Part shown: positions 48,904 through 57,410 of the stretch, piece by piece
Layout: each line of letters starts with the position of its first letter
Numbering within the stretch: position 1 is the stretch's first letter
Source of the DNA: a virus
Strand: one strand, 5' to 3'
Virus record (IMG/VR): IMGVR_UViG_3300049460_000128
Location: 232,595 to 296,594 of that record
DNA: 64,000 nucleotides
Translations under genes and position numbers: made by a program
The notes under the pieces: model-generated
Seen by the model: the letters and a program-made list of their open reading frames with translations, nothing else
What the model was told of the DNA's origin: nothing
Database searches by the model: none

Positions 48904-51090
48904 ATGATCCTGAACCAAAACAATCGTAACATTGAACGTGGTGGCATTCGTGTCGAACGCGAGGCAACCATTGTCGCAGATGCAGTGGCATTCAAAGTTC
49001 TGTCTGACATGCTGTATCCTGACAAACCACTCGCAATCATCCGCGAGCTGATGTGCAATGCGTACGATTCTCATACGGCTGCTGGTAAGCCCGATGAGCC
49101 TGTTCATATCCACTTGCCTAACGTTATGGAGCCATATCTGAGCATCCGTGACTTCGGCTTGGGTCTGAGCTTCCGTGACGCCTGCGTGCTTATGCTGACG
49201 TACTTCAAAAGTACCAAGCGTGAAGACAATAAAGTGACTGGTGCATTGGGTCTGGGTTCCAAAACACCATTCAGCTATGTGGACTCCTACACTGTGACCA
49301 CTCGCTTCAACGGTCGCAAGTTTACCTTCAATGCGTTCATCAACGAAAACGGCAATCCAGCAATGGCGCTGTTGGCACGTGAACGCACGACTGAAGGTAA
49401 TGGCCTGGAAATTATGGTGCCAGTTCGTCGCTCAGATTTCCATGTGTTTGAAGATCGTGCCCGCACTGTTCTGGAATGGTTCCGTGTGCCACCGGTAGTG
49501 AGCGGCAACAAAGATTTCAAGATCAATCGTACTGAATACGAACTGTTTGGTTCGACTTGGAAAATCGGCAAGCAACAAGGCTACTGGGGCTATAATGGCA
49601 CCGCCTATGCAATCCAGGGCAACATCGCATATCCGATCAATCCGGCGAGTATGCCAACCCTGCCCGCAGGCTATGCTGAACTGCTGCGCATGCCGATCTA
49701 CATGGAGTTTCCGATTGGTCAAATCAGCTTCACGGCTGGTCGCGACGCAATCTCGTATGACAAAGCAACGGTTGCAAACCTCATTGCTGGTCTGGATGTT
49801 GTGGTCAAGGAATTGCCAGAACAGTCGCAGGTCAAGTTTGATGCATGCAAGACTAAATGGGAAGCCCATGCTCTGTATGGCGAACTGATCAACGATAGCA
49901 TGAGTGGTTCGATCATTCGTGTTCTGAATCAGCACAAGAAGCTGTCGTTCAAATGGGGCGGTGAAGAGATCAAGACCTCGACGGTTACGATCACGATGAA
50001 GTCATATAAAGATCCAGTTATCACCGCACTGTGGGGTGGTGGTTCGCGCTCGAAGCGTTATGCCAATACTGATCCGATCAATATCACGGCTAACGCCAAG
50101 ACTGTCTTCTACATTGACGACATGTCAAAGGGCGCAGTCACCCGCATGCGTTCGTGGCGCTATGCCAACAACCCATCGTATGACCTGTATCTGCTTGGCA
50201 CTGATACGAAAGAAGTTGATGTAAAGCGTGTGGCCATTGATGCAATGCTGGAAGAACTGGGCAATCCTCCGTTTATCCTGGCTAGCACTTTGCCACCGAA
50301 AAAACGTAATCCGGCCAATCTGCTGAGCAAGAAGACCAACAAGGTTCTGACTGTTGATAGCAAGAGCTATTACAACAACAATTTCTCAGAGTCAACTGAC
50401 GACATTGATATTGAAGAGGGTGGTTACTATGTGCCAGTTTCGCGTCAAAAAGTAATCGACGACAAAGGGGTGGCATATACGAATTTCAGCGCAATGATTC
50501 GTCAAGCAGCGATCATGAAACTGATTCCAGAAGGTACTGAAATTGTGGCCGTTAACCCGTCCCAATTGAAGAAGTTTACCGATAATGAAGATTGGGTGAA
50601 TGCGGTTGATCACATCAAAGAAGCATTTATCGCTGACATGAAAACCAACAATGTCCTTGACGCAATTGCCGCTGCGACTGATTACCAGACATTGCGTTAC
50701 ACCAATGCCAACTACTACTACAATGCGCTGAATGGCGTATCGGTACTGGTGCAGAAGATGGCAAATGATCATCCACTGCGGGTGTTTGTTGATCAATGCA
50801 CGATGCAAGTTAAATCCAGCAAGGTGACTGATGTTAGCACCATGATGACCATGAGTAACTGGTTGAACTTGCAACTGGATGTTAATGGCGGCACGGCCAA
50901 GTATAAGTTCACGGCCGAATGGGATAAAATTCAAGCTCAGTATCCAATGCTGCGCCTGATCAATTATCCGGATGCCAACAACATTAAGACGGCTCTTAAA
51001 TACGTTCAGGATATGGATCGCTTGGCAGAACTGGAAAAACCAGCTGTTACGGTGGTCACTATCCAGAAAGCACCAGCGACTCAACCTTAA
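48904..51090 (+). CDS. rIIA: RIIA-like GHKL ATPase
   Basis: 728 residues (T4 RIIA is 725). N-terminal GHKL ATPase domain: N box IIRELMCNAYDSH around E48-N52, G1 box IRDFGLGL at 81-88, G2 box GALGLGSKTPF at 113-123. The long C-terminal part is specific to RIIA proteins. T4 RIIA associates with membranes and, with RIIB, protects the infected cell against the lambda Rex exclusion system. The rIIB-like gene follows after 57 nt, as in T4. No clear promoter is seen; the region after the terminator is AT-rich. Confidence 0.85.
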   Translation: MILNQNNRNIERGGIRVEREATIVADAVAFKVLSDMLYPDKPLAIIRELMCNAYDSHTAAGKPDEPVHIHLPNVMEPYLSIRDFGLGLSFRDACVLMLTYFKSTKREDNKVTGALGLGSKTPFSYVDSYTVTTRFNGRKFTFNAFINENGNPAMALLARERTTEGNGLEIMVPVRRSDFHVFEDRARTVLEWFRVPPVVSGNKDFKINRTEYELFGSTWKIGKQQGYWGYNGTAYAIQGNIAYPINPASMPTLPAGYAELLRMPIYMEFPIGQISFTAGRDAISYDKATVANLIAGLDVVVKELPEQSQVKFDACKTKWEAHALYGELINDSMSGSIIRVLNQHKKLSFKWGGEEIKTSTVTITMKSYKDPVITALWGGGSRSKRYANTDPINITANAKTVFYIDDMSKGAVTRMRSWRYANNPSYDLYLLGTDTKEVDVKRVAIDAMLEELGNPPFILASTLPPKKRNPANLLSKKTNKVLTVDSKSYYNNNFSESTDDIDIEEGGYYVPVSRQKVIDDKGVAYTNFSAMIRQAAIMKLIPEGTEIVAVNPSQLKKFTDNEDWVNAVDHIKEAFIADMKTNNVLDAIAAATDYQTLRYTNANYYYNALNGVSVLVQKMANDHPLRVFVDQCTMQVKSSKVTDVSTMMTMSNWLNLQLDVNGGTAKYKFTAEWDKIQAQYPMLRLINYPDANNIKTALKYVQDMDRLAELEKPAVTVVTIQKAPATQP

Positions 51091-51147
51091 TTAGCAATCT
51101 ACACCATTGCTCTGTACCATTTACAACAACAATAACAAGGACACATT

Positions 51148-52446
51148 ATGGCAATTACAGCACGACTGATTACTGAATCATCGATCACCCTCATCATGAA
51201 CGGTAAGCAATACATCCTTACCGAAGACAATCACCAGCATTACACTGAACTGCGCAATGCACTGAAGAAAAACGACATTCCAACCATCGAACGTCTGATT
51301 GACCTGCCAAAGCAAATCAATCACTACGGCAATGGCAAAATCACCGTGGTTGATGGCGTGGTAATGTACAACGGCGATGAGCTGCACAACAGCTTGACCC
51401 GTCGTCTGCTTCGCCAGATGGACGAAGGCTTCGAGGTAACCTCCCTGATTAACTTCCTGGAGAACCTGATGAAGAATCCATCCATGGTTGCCCGTAAGGA
51501 ACTGTACGATTGGCTGGAAGAAAACAACAACCCAATCACCGAAGACGGCTGCTTCATCGCGTTCAAGAACGTGCAGAAGAACTACATGGACCACTACACG
51601 GGTACCATCCGCAATGCGATTGGTGATACTCCGAAAATGGATCGCGCATCAGTTGATGACAATCGTCACAACACTTGCTCGGCCGGTCTGCACTTTGCAT
51701 CCGAAAGCTACCTGCCACATTACACTGGTGGCGGCGAGAACAACCGCACCATGATTCTGAAAGTGAATCCAGCTGATGTCGTGTCAATCCCGGTTGACTA
51801 CAACCACGCGAAAGGTCGTTGCTGGACTTATGAAGTAATCGGCGAACTGGACGATGATGGCTTCCAGAAGTTCTACAAAACTGCGGTTCACGGTGCAACT
51901 CCAAATGCCCGCGAAGATGACCTGGTGGACGAGGTAGAAGAAGAAGTCGTGGCAGCACCAGTCAATGCGGCTGTAACGCCTGATCGTGTGTACATTGTTC
52001 GCAGCTACAACGACTATACCAATGGGGCCAACGTCACCAAGGTCGATGCTGAAGTTTACGAAGAAGGCAAGCGTGTAACTCTGGCTGCTGCCCGTAGCCT
52101 CGCCGAGTCCGTGATGGCACAAGAAGATGTTGATCGCGTGCGTATCATCGACTCGATCACTCAGGACACCATCCTGGTCTTCGAATATGAAGAAGTGACG
52201 GATGAAGTTGTTGAAGTTGCTGAAGCACCAAAAGCTGCTTGGCCTATGCCAACGGCTAAGCCAGCAGTGGCCCCAGCGAAAGCACCAGTCAAGGCAGCAA
52301 ATCCATTCGAAGGTCTGACCTTCACCAAGACGCAAGTGTGCGCGATCCTGGGCGTGGATATGGTTACTCTGGATGAAATGCTTGAAGATGGTACCAAAGT
52401 TGAGCGTGTTGTCCGTGGCGGCAAAGGCTTCGTAGTCATCAAGTAA
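51148..52446 (+). CDS. rIIB: RIIB-like protein
   Basis: 432 residues, longer than T4 RIIB (312). The central block is characteristic of RIIB-like proteins: GCFIAFKNVQKNYMDHYTG, MDRASVDDNRHNTCSAGLHF and YLPHY (about residues 130-195). The C-terminal 170 residues add an acidic linker, an LAAARSLAESVMAQEDVDRVRI segment and a Pro/Ala linker, then a final HTH-like FTKTQVCAILGVDMVTLDEML domain. Leader has ACAACAACAATAACAAGGAC. Works with RIIA in superinfection or exclusion control; the mechanism is unknown. Confidence 0.82.
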   Translation: MAITARLITESSITLIMNGKQYILTEDNHQHYTELRNALKKNDIPTIERLIDLPKQINHYGNGKITVVDGVVMYNGDELHNSLTRRLLRQMDEGFEVTSLINFLENLMKNPSMVARKELYDWLEENNNPITEDGCFIAFKNVQKNYMDHYTGTIRNAIGDTPKMDRASVDDNRHNTCSAGLHFASESYLPHYTGGGENNRTMILKVNPADVVSIPVDYNHAKGRCWTYEVIGELDDDGFQKFYKTAVHGATPNAREDDLVDEVEEEVVAAPVNAAVTPDRVYIVRSYNDYTNGANVTKVDAEVYEEGKRVTLAAARSLAESVMAQEDVDRVRIIDSITQDTILVFEYEEVTDEVVEVAEAPKAAWPMPTAKPAVAPAKAPVKAANPFEGLTFTKTQVCAILGVDMVTLDEMLEDGTKVERVVRGGKGFVVIK

Positions 52447-52460
52447 TTGATGATCATAGC

Positions 52461-52488
52461 AAAAAGGCCAGCATTGCTGGCCTTTTTT
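52461..52488 (+). terminator. Rho-independent terminator
   Basis: AAAAAGGCCAGC/GCTGGCCTTTTTT hairpin after rIIB. Confidence 0.88.
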
Positions 52489-52522
52489 ATTGCCAGTCAC
52501 TTAGTGCATATGAAAATAATAG

Positions 52523-52572
52523 TTGACTTGTAGATGAAATAATTATATTCTTGTAACGTTAATTCATCTACA
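52523..52572 (+). promoter_or_regulatory. Promoter with 10 bp inverted repeat around -10
   Basis: TTGACT (52523-52528), 17 nt, TATTCT (52546-52551). TGTAGATGAA (52529-52538) and TTCATCTACA (52563-52572) enclose the -10 box. Confidence 0.72.
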
Positions 52573-52582
52573 GGAGCTGGAC

Positions 52583-54316
52583 ATGAACGTGTTTTCGGAT
52601 AATCTGGCTGCACCATTCGATATGGCTGATGTGGTGGTCGCATACCTGAATCAACTGGAAGTTGAATACATCTTCGGAGTTCCAGGCGGTGCCATAGAAC
52701 CCCTCTACAATGCAATAGCTCGGCAAGAAAAACGCGGTGGCGTTCGCCACGTTCTCGCCCGCCACGAAACTGGGGCGGCATTCATGGCAGAAGGCTATGC
52801 GCGTGAAACTGGCAAACTGGGCGTCTGCTGTGCAACCTCCGGACCTGGTGTTACCAACATGATTACTGGTGTCGCCAATGCCAATGCCAACCGTGTGCCC
52901 GTGTTGGCAATCACCGGCCAACCATCCCTGAAGTCGTTCGGTCGTAACGCACTTCAAGAATCGTCCTGCACTGGCATCGATGTTGTAGCAATGATGAGTC
53001 ATTGCACGCAATACAGTACGTTGATATCGCACCCTGCTCAGATCGAAAACAAGTTCATCTCCGCAGTAAGTCATTCGTTGCGTGGGGCGCGTGGTGCGTC
53101 GCATCTGTCAGTGCCCAACGACATCTTCCGCATGCCGAGCGAACATGGTTCGCCACTCTACAAGCTGGAACGCGAACGTATGGTCAGTCACCACTACGCA
53201 CCCAGTGATGTGATTAATCTGTTCCACACCATCACCAACAGTCAGAATCCAGTCGTGTTGGTGGGCGCTCATGCGGGGCCAGCCATCCCCGAGATTATGA
53301 GTTTCGTCAAGGAGAACAATATTCCCTTCGTATCGACGCCTGACGGCAAAGGGTTTGTTGATATCAACAGTCCATTGTATTGCGGGGTGGTTGGCTTCAG
53401 CGGTCATCAATCGGCAATGGAAACCGTGAATGACCCAGCGGTAGACCTCCTGATTGCGATCGGGGCCACCATTGGTGAGTTGAATACCGGTGGCTGGTCA
53501 GCTGGTATCCTGAATGAGCACCTGGTCATCATCGACGAATGTGATCAAAATCTCATGCGGGCGCCAATGGCAAAGCTCCAGATGCATGGCAATACGTCAG
53601 CAATCATGCGTGGCTTGAATACCATGATCAACCTCATGCCCATGCGCTTCCGGGGCAATACGCATGGGCCCGTGACTATTACCGACTTCGTATGTTCGGT
53701 AAGCGACGATACACCAATCAAGCCCCAACGTTTGATGCGTGAGTTGAGCAGTATGTTCCCAAGCAACACTCGCTTTTTTGCCGATAATGGCAACAGCTTC
53801 TCGTGGGCCATCCATCATCTCAATCCAGGAATAATGACCTCCAATCATTTGAGCCGTGGCTGGTTGCATGTCACCACCGAGTTTGCTTCGATGGGTTGGG
53901 CAATCGGCACTTCAGTTGGGGCAGCAATGGCCAATCCAGAGTCCCCGGTCGTCTGCATTACTGGCGATGGTTCGATGCTGATGAGTGGTCAAGAGTTGTC
54001 CACTGCGGTAGCGGAACGCATCCCGATGATCTTCGTGGTGTTAAATGACAGCACCTTGGGGATGGTATATCATGGGCAGAAGATGGGCGGTGCTGAACCC
54101 ATAGCAACTGACATCCCGGTAACGAACTTTGCCGCGATCGCACAAGCAATGGGCGCGCAAAGCTTTGTGATTAACTCGGCCGTCGACCTGGAAGCTCTGA
54201 ATATCAAGGCGTTGTTGGCGCACAATGGCCCAACATTGCTGGATGTGCGGATCGACCGTGAAGAGGTTCCGCCCATGAAAAGCCGGGTGGCGGTATTGAC
54301 TGATACAGTTGAATAA
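52583..54316 (+). CDS. Thiamine-diphosphate enzyme, acetolactate-synthase-like
   Basis: 577 residues, full length for the family (about 550-590). PYR domain with the catalytic Glu at E62 (RHETGAAFMAEGYAR), central domain with an IAIGATIGE motif, and PP domain with the metal/ThDP motif G461-DG...N488 (GDGSMLMSGQEL, then VVLND). The closest named relative by eye is the acetolactate synthase large subunit (ATSGPGVTNMITG), but sulfoacetaldehyde acetyltransferase, oxalyl-CoA decarboxylase or a benzoylformate-type decarboxylase are possible. No small regulatory subunit nearby. Isolated unit with its own operator-bearing promoter and terminator; CAGGAGCTGGAC ribosome site. An auxiliary metabolic gene. 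Confidence 0.85.
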   Translation: MNVFSDNLAAPFDMADVVVAYLNQLEVEYIFGVPGGAIEPLYNAIARQEKRGGVRHVLARHETGAAFMAEGYARETGKLGVCCATSGPGVTNMITGVANANANRVPVLAITGQPSLKSFGRNALQESSCTGIDVVAMMSHCTQYSTLISHPAQIENKFISAVSHSLRGARGASHLSVPNDIFRMPSEHGSPLYKLERERMVSHHYAPSDVINLFHTITNSQNPVVLVGAHAGPAIPEIMSFVKENNIPFVSTPDGKGFVDINSPLYCGVVGFSGHQSAMETVNDPAVDLLIAIGATIGELNTGGWSAGILNEHLVIIDECDQNLMRAPMAKLQMHGNTSAIMRGLNTMINLMPMRFRGNTHGPVTITDFVCSVSDDTPIKPQRLMRELSSMFPSNTRFFADNGNSFSWAIHHLNPGIMTSNHLSRGWLHVTTEFASMGWAIGTSVGAAMANPESPVVCITGDGSMLMSGQELSTAVAERIPMIFVVLNDSTLGMVYHGQKMGGAEPIATDIPVTNFAAIAQAMGAQSFVINSAVDLEALNIKALLAHNGPTLLDVRIDREEVPPMKSRVAVLTDTVE

Positions 54317-54321
54317 TTAGC

Positions 54322-54349
54322 AAAAAGGCCGCAGATTGCGGCCTTTTTT
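54322..54349 (+). terminator. Rho-independent terminator between convergent genes
   Basis: AAAAAGGCCGCA/TGCGGCCTTTTTT hairpin; may also serve the minus strand. Confidence 0.85.
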
Positions 54350-55277
54350 ATGAATTGATTTTCGTTAAATCTTTCAACGTCAACAAGCTAGATCGTCGAC
54401 CATCCCAAAGAATCATGGTACTCGACACCAACACGTCAACGCATTCGCCATCGGCTTTGGTGACCTTTACCAAATAGTTATGAGGTGATTCGTCACCTTG
54501 GATACGGCGATTGTGGCTGGCGGTTACCAATTCCTGATACTCGGCGGTAATGAAATTCCTCACCGGCTTGGCAATCATTTCTTCTTCCAGATACCCCAGG
54601 ATACAAGTCATTGCGGGATTGACTGCCACAACATGATGGTTGTCTACAACCATGATGCCATCAAAGCTTTGTTCGAAGATGCCACGATACCGTGACTCCT
54701 GCTCCAAGAGTAATTGCTGGACGGCCATGATCTTGGAGACGTCTTTGATCAAGAACAGAATCAAAGTTGAACCATCTTGGCGTTCAAATTGCGATACATT
54801 ACCATCAACCCAGATAGTATTGCCGTTCTTCAGTTTACCACGAATGAGTTCAATGTGATCATCATATAGCTCTGAACCATCTAAAGGTGATTGCGCGGTA
54901 AGGATGAACAGAATATCGTCCATGGAAAGCTTGCTGCCGTCTTCTCGAACAAACAGGTTACTGATACATTGGCCGATGATTTGAGATGCACTCCAGCCAA
55001 AGATAATCTCAGCAGCACGATTGAATGTAATGATGGTGCCGTCTGGTTTGCATACAATCAGGGCATCGTGCAGAAGCTTGGATGTGACTTCGATTTGTCG
55101 TATGCCGTCATCCAAGCGTCGTTTGAGTAAAGTAGTAACATCGTGCGCTGCATCAGCGGTCGACGTGGCAGCAGCCAATAAAGCTTGTTGGCTGTCACGT
55201 ACTTTAGCCATCATAGCTTCTTCGATTGTATTGTCTTCGACGGGCTTGGCCATCAAACTTTTGAACCAATTGAACAT
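54348..55277 (-). CDS. PAS-domain protein without output domain
   Basis: 309 residues. N-terminal helical part (1-60), then two PAS domains: about 65-185 (LLHDALIVCKPDGTIITFNRAAEIIFGW ... FLIKDVSKI) and about 190-305 (YRGIFEQSFDGIMVVDNHHVVAVNPAMTCILGY ... LLTLKDLTKI). No histidine kinase, GGDEF, EAL or HTH region follows, so it may sense a ligand and act by binding a host or phage partner. Follows a small membrane-protein gene by 15 nt, which may share its transcript. Confidence 0.8.
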   Translation of the reverse strand: MFNWFKSLMAKPVEDNTIEEAMMAKVRDSQQALLAAATSTADAAHDVTTLLKRRLDDGIRQIEVTSKLLHDALIVCKPDGTIITFNRAAEIIFGWSASQIIGQCISNLFVREDGSKLSMDDILFILTAQSPLDGSELYDDHIELIRGKLKNGNTIWVDGNVSQFERQDGSTLILFLIKDVSKIMAVQQLLLEQESRYRGIFEQSFDGIMVVDNHHVVAVNPAMTCILGYLEEEMIAKPVRNFITAEYQELVTASHNRRIQGDESPHNYLVKVTKADGECVDVLVSSTMILWDGRRSSLLTLKDLTKINS

Positions 55278-55292
55278 AGTATCCCCAATGAG

Positions 55293-55538
55293 TTAAAGTT
55301 TGGCTTTGATTTCGTAGAGAACGATTTTCAGGCTGGTCAGTGCATCACTGAGGGACAGGTTGCCCTTGTAGTAATCGTCAATGATTTTTTCTATCTTGGC
55401 ATCCTTCTTAGTAACTTCACCAAGCAGGCGGCGACGTTCGTAGTATAGGAAGACGATGCCAATAACAAGAATTGCGATGATGGCAGAAGGTCCACCTTCG
55501 AACAATGCAGCGACTAATTTTTCCGTTATAGCATCCAT
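55293..55538 (-). CDS. Small membrane-anchored protein
   Basis: 81 residues. One membrane segment at about 17-33 (SAIIAILVIGIVFLYYE) followed by a helical, charged tail (RRRLLGEVTKKDAKIEKIIDDYY). GGAGAATCATCC ribosome site; late promoter 24 nt upstream. Precedes the PAS-protein gene in one transcript. Confidence 0.62.
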   Translation of the reverse strand: MDAITEKLVAALFEGGPSAIIAILVIGIVFLYYERRRLLGEVTKKDAKIEKIIDDYYKGNLSLSDALTSLKIVLYEIKAKL

Positions 55539-55561
55539 GGATGATTCTCCGTATTTTCATT

Positions 55562-55569
55562 TATTTATT
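55562..55569 (-). promoter_or_regulatory. T4-type late promoter AATAAATA
   Basis: 24 nt before the start at 55538; one mismatch to TATAAATA. Confidence 0.58.
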
Positions 55570-55618
55570 GGAGAATCACGAATGTTTAACCGTTGTTTTA
55601 ATCCAGGACCATAATGAG

Positions 55619-55653
55619 AAAAGCCCGGCTCTTGGGGCAGAGCCGGGCTTTTC
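55619..55653. terminator. Bidirectional terminator-like hairpin
   Basis: AAAAGCCCGGCTCT/AGAGCCGGGCTTTT, 14 bp with a 7 nt loop, flanked by A and T tracts. It lies after the minus-strand gene at 55670-55963. Confidence 0.78.
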
Positions 55654-55669
55654 TTGAGACGTTTCGTTG

Positions 55670-55963
55670 TTACATGAAACGCAATTTGAACAGAATTGCA
55701 TCCGAGTCATTGATGAACTCGAATGCGAGACCATGATAGTAAACCGATTCTGGCTTTACATCATACACCGTTGCCATGGTGAATTGAACAATCTGGTTTT
55801 CATGCAACCAGTTCTTCAAGATCTCTACGTTGTCTTCCTTACTTTTCGGAAGCAAGCAGGTCAGTCGCTTACCACGAAACTGACTTGCAGTGCGACGCAC
55901 TTGATCGACATTAATGCGGGTGCTCAAGGCTTGACGCCAGGTACAAGCTAATTTCATTTTCAT
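55670..55963 (-). CDS. DAxLF-motif small protein (member 20)
   Basis: 97 residues. Signature FINDSDAILFKLRFM at the C-terminus, preceded by YYHGLAFE. It is the only family member on the minus strand, 17 kb away from the others, and has a basic N-terminal half. Ribosome site AAGGATTCTGC. Confidence 0.66.
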   Translation of the reverse strand: MKMKLACTWRQALSTRINVDQVRRTASQFRGKRLTCLLPKSKEDNVEILKNWLHENQIVQFTMATVYDVKPESVYYHGLAFEFINDSDAILFKLRFM

Positions 55964-56183
55964 GCAGAATCCTTCTTAATGACTACAACACTACACGAAT
56001 CATGCAGTAAATGAAATTACTCTGCTGCATTAAAACCGACCACTTCTACCGTATTACTCGGCATTATTGGCCCCATTTCTTTAGTTGCTAAAGTTTGCAC
56101 AATTTCTGCAAGCAAGCAATATAACATTGCATTTGAGCACGCCGCAATGCTTTTACTAAATTTTTTTGACGTTCAACACGACA

Positions 56184-56900
56184 TCAGGCGCCGCGTGATT
56201 TTATCAGGAGCAGCATGTTGTTTTCATCACGATATGCGGTCATATATTCACCCATACAATCAACTTGCCAAGATTCACCTAAGATATTCTTAATATTCTT
56301 ATAACTGTCTCCCAGGTACTTTTTAAAGTTGATTGGGGCCTCATTGAGTTTATTACGTGAAACAACAGTTTCCATGATTCCGTAGTCTTGAATCTCGAAA
56401 TCCAACGCACCGCACAAGCCGTTCATTTCAATGTAGTTTTCATACACATTGACCTTTGTCGTCGTATCATCTGGAAGCCAACTCTCAACCAGCTCCTTAA
56501 CCTTTTCAGCAAGCTCGAACTGAATATCGTCCAGAGCGACCAAGTGAGTGTCATCCAGACCTCGGATGCTGAACTCCCAATTTTCAATTGAAGTGAGGCT
56601 GGACAGCTCGCGGCACATCGCCGCAATATTTTCAGCTGTCTTATTGTTCATCCGCATCTCGACGAATACCATATAGTATCCGGTCTGGTCCGGGGCAGCA
56701 CTGACCTCAGTGTCAAGTAGATCCACGTGACTCTTTTGCAGGAAACGATTTACATCGTTTGCAACATCCTTACTATTGGCATAAAAGCCAATAACGATCG
56801 CAGCATCATCGATTTTACTTTCGTATTCGTCGATACTCACACGATTGTTCATCATGTGGACCAAGTCGTCTTTTCTCAAGCCTTCGTTTAACTTATTCAT
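56184..56900 (-). CDS. T4-superfamily conserved protein, unknown role
   Basis: 238 residues from MNKLNEGLRKDDLVHMMNNR. SIDEYESKIDDAAIVIGFYANSKDVANDVNRFLQKS followed by LDTEVSAAPDQTGYYMVFVEM matches, from memory, a protein conserved across T4-like and cyanomyovirus genomes without an assigned function. I use the Met at 56900 within the 8 nt overlap with the upstream gene; longer frames lack a site. Possibly virion-related. Confidence 0.6.
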   Translation of the reverse strand: MNKLNEGLRKDDLVHMMNNRVSIDEYESKIDDAAIVIGFYANSKDVANDVNRFLQKSHVDLLDTEVSAAPDQTGYYMVFVEMRMNNKTAENIAAMCRELSSLTSIENWEFSIRGLDDTHLVALDDIQFELAEKVKELVESWLPDDTTTKVNVYENYIEMNGLCGALDFEIQDYGIMETVVSRNKLNEAPINFKKYLGDSYKNIKNILGESWQVDCMGEYMTAYRDENNMLLLIKSRGA

Positions 56901-57333
56901 CGGTATACCCCGTATCATTATCGATGCCCATATCCTTTGCACCTTCCAAGTCGTCTTGGTCAACCTCGTCGTCGTAATAGTCACTGGCAGTGTTATTAAC
57001 GCCTGACAGTAGTCTGCGTGGTACTTCTAATTTGACAAGCCAAATCGGCTCTGCTGGCTTATTGGCCATAGCTTCCAGTTCACCCTTCTCAAATGACACC
57101 AGGATACCATGCTTCAACAGACGAAGTCCGGCTCGTGGGTCGGGCATTTGCTTGTGGGCATATTGAAGTGTGATAGACACCCAATATCGTTTAATGCGTG
57201 GACCGTCGATCAGTTCACCGTTGATCCAGTTCTGGAACACGTAAATGTCAAGCGAGTCCAATAGATCCTCACACTCCAGAAGAATGTCGAGAACGTGGGG
57301 AGTGTCTTCAATTGTTTCGAGATCAAGAGCCAT
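56893..57333 (-). CDS. T4-superfamily conserved protein, unknown role
   Basis: 146 residues. IYVFQNWINGELIDGPRIKRYWVSITLQYAHKQMPDPRAGLRLLKHG is a conserved block I recall from other T4-superfamily phages (form NW.DGEL..GP...RYWV). Acidic Asp/Asn-rich tail. A late promoter sits 21 nt upstream; overlaps the next gene by 8 nt. The pair is probably late and co-expressed. Confidence 0.62.
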   Translation of the reverse strand: MALDLETIEDTPHVLDILLECEDLLDSLDIYVFQNWINGELIDGPRIKRYWVSITLQYAHKQMPDPRAGLRLLKHGILVSFEKGELEAMANKPAEPIWLVKLEVPRRLLSGVNNTASDYYDDEVDQDDLEGAKDMGIDNDTGYTDE

Positions 57334-57353
57334 ATTTACACCATGTTTTTGAA

Positions 57354-57361
57354 TATTTATT
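57354..57361 (-). promoter_or_regulatory. T4-type late promoter AATAAATA
   Basis: 21 nt before the start at 57333; one mismatch to TATAAATA. Confidence 0.58.
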
Positions 57362-57365
57362 CAAA

Positions 57366-57392
57366 AGAAAAGGGGAGCATCCGCTCCCCTTC
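57366..57392 (-). terminator. Rho-independent terminator of phoH
   Basis: AAGGGGAGC/GCTCCCCTT hairpin followed on the minus strand by TTTTCTTTT. Confidence 0.8.
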
Positions 57393-57410
57393 TTTCAAGC
57401 AATGAAAAGC

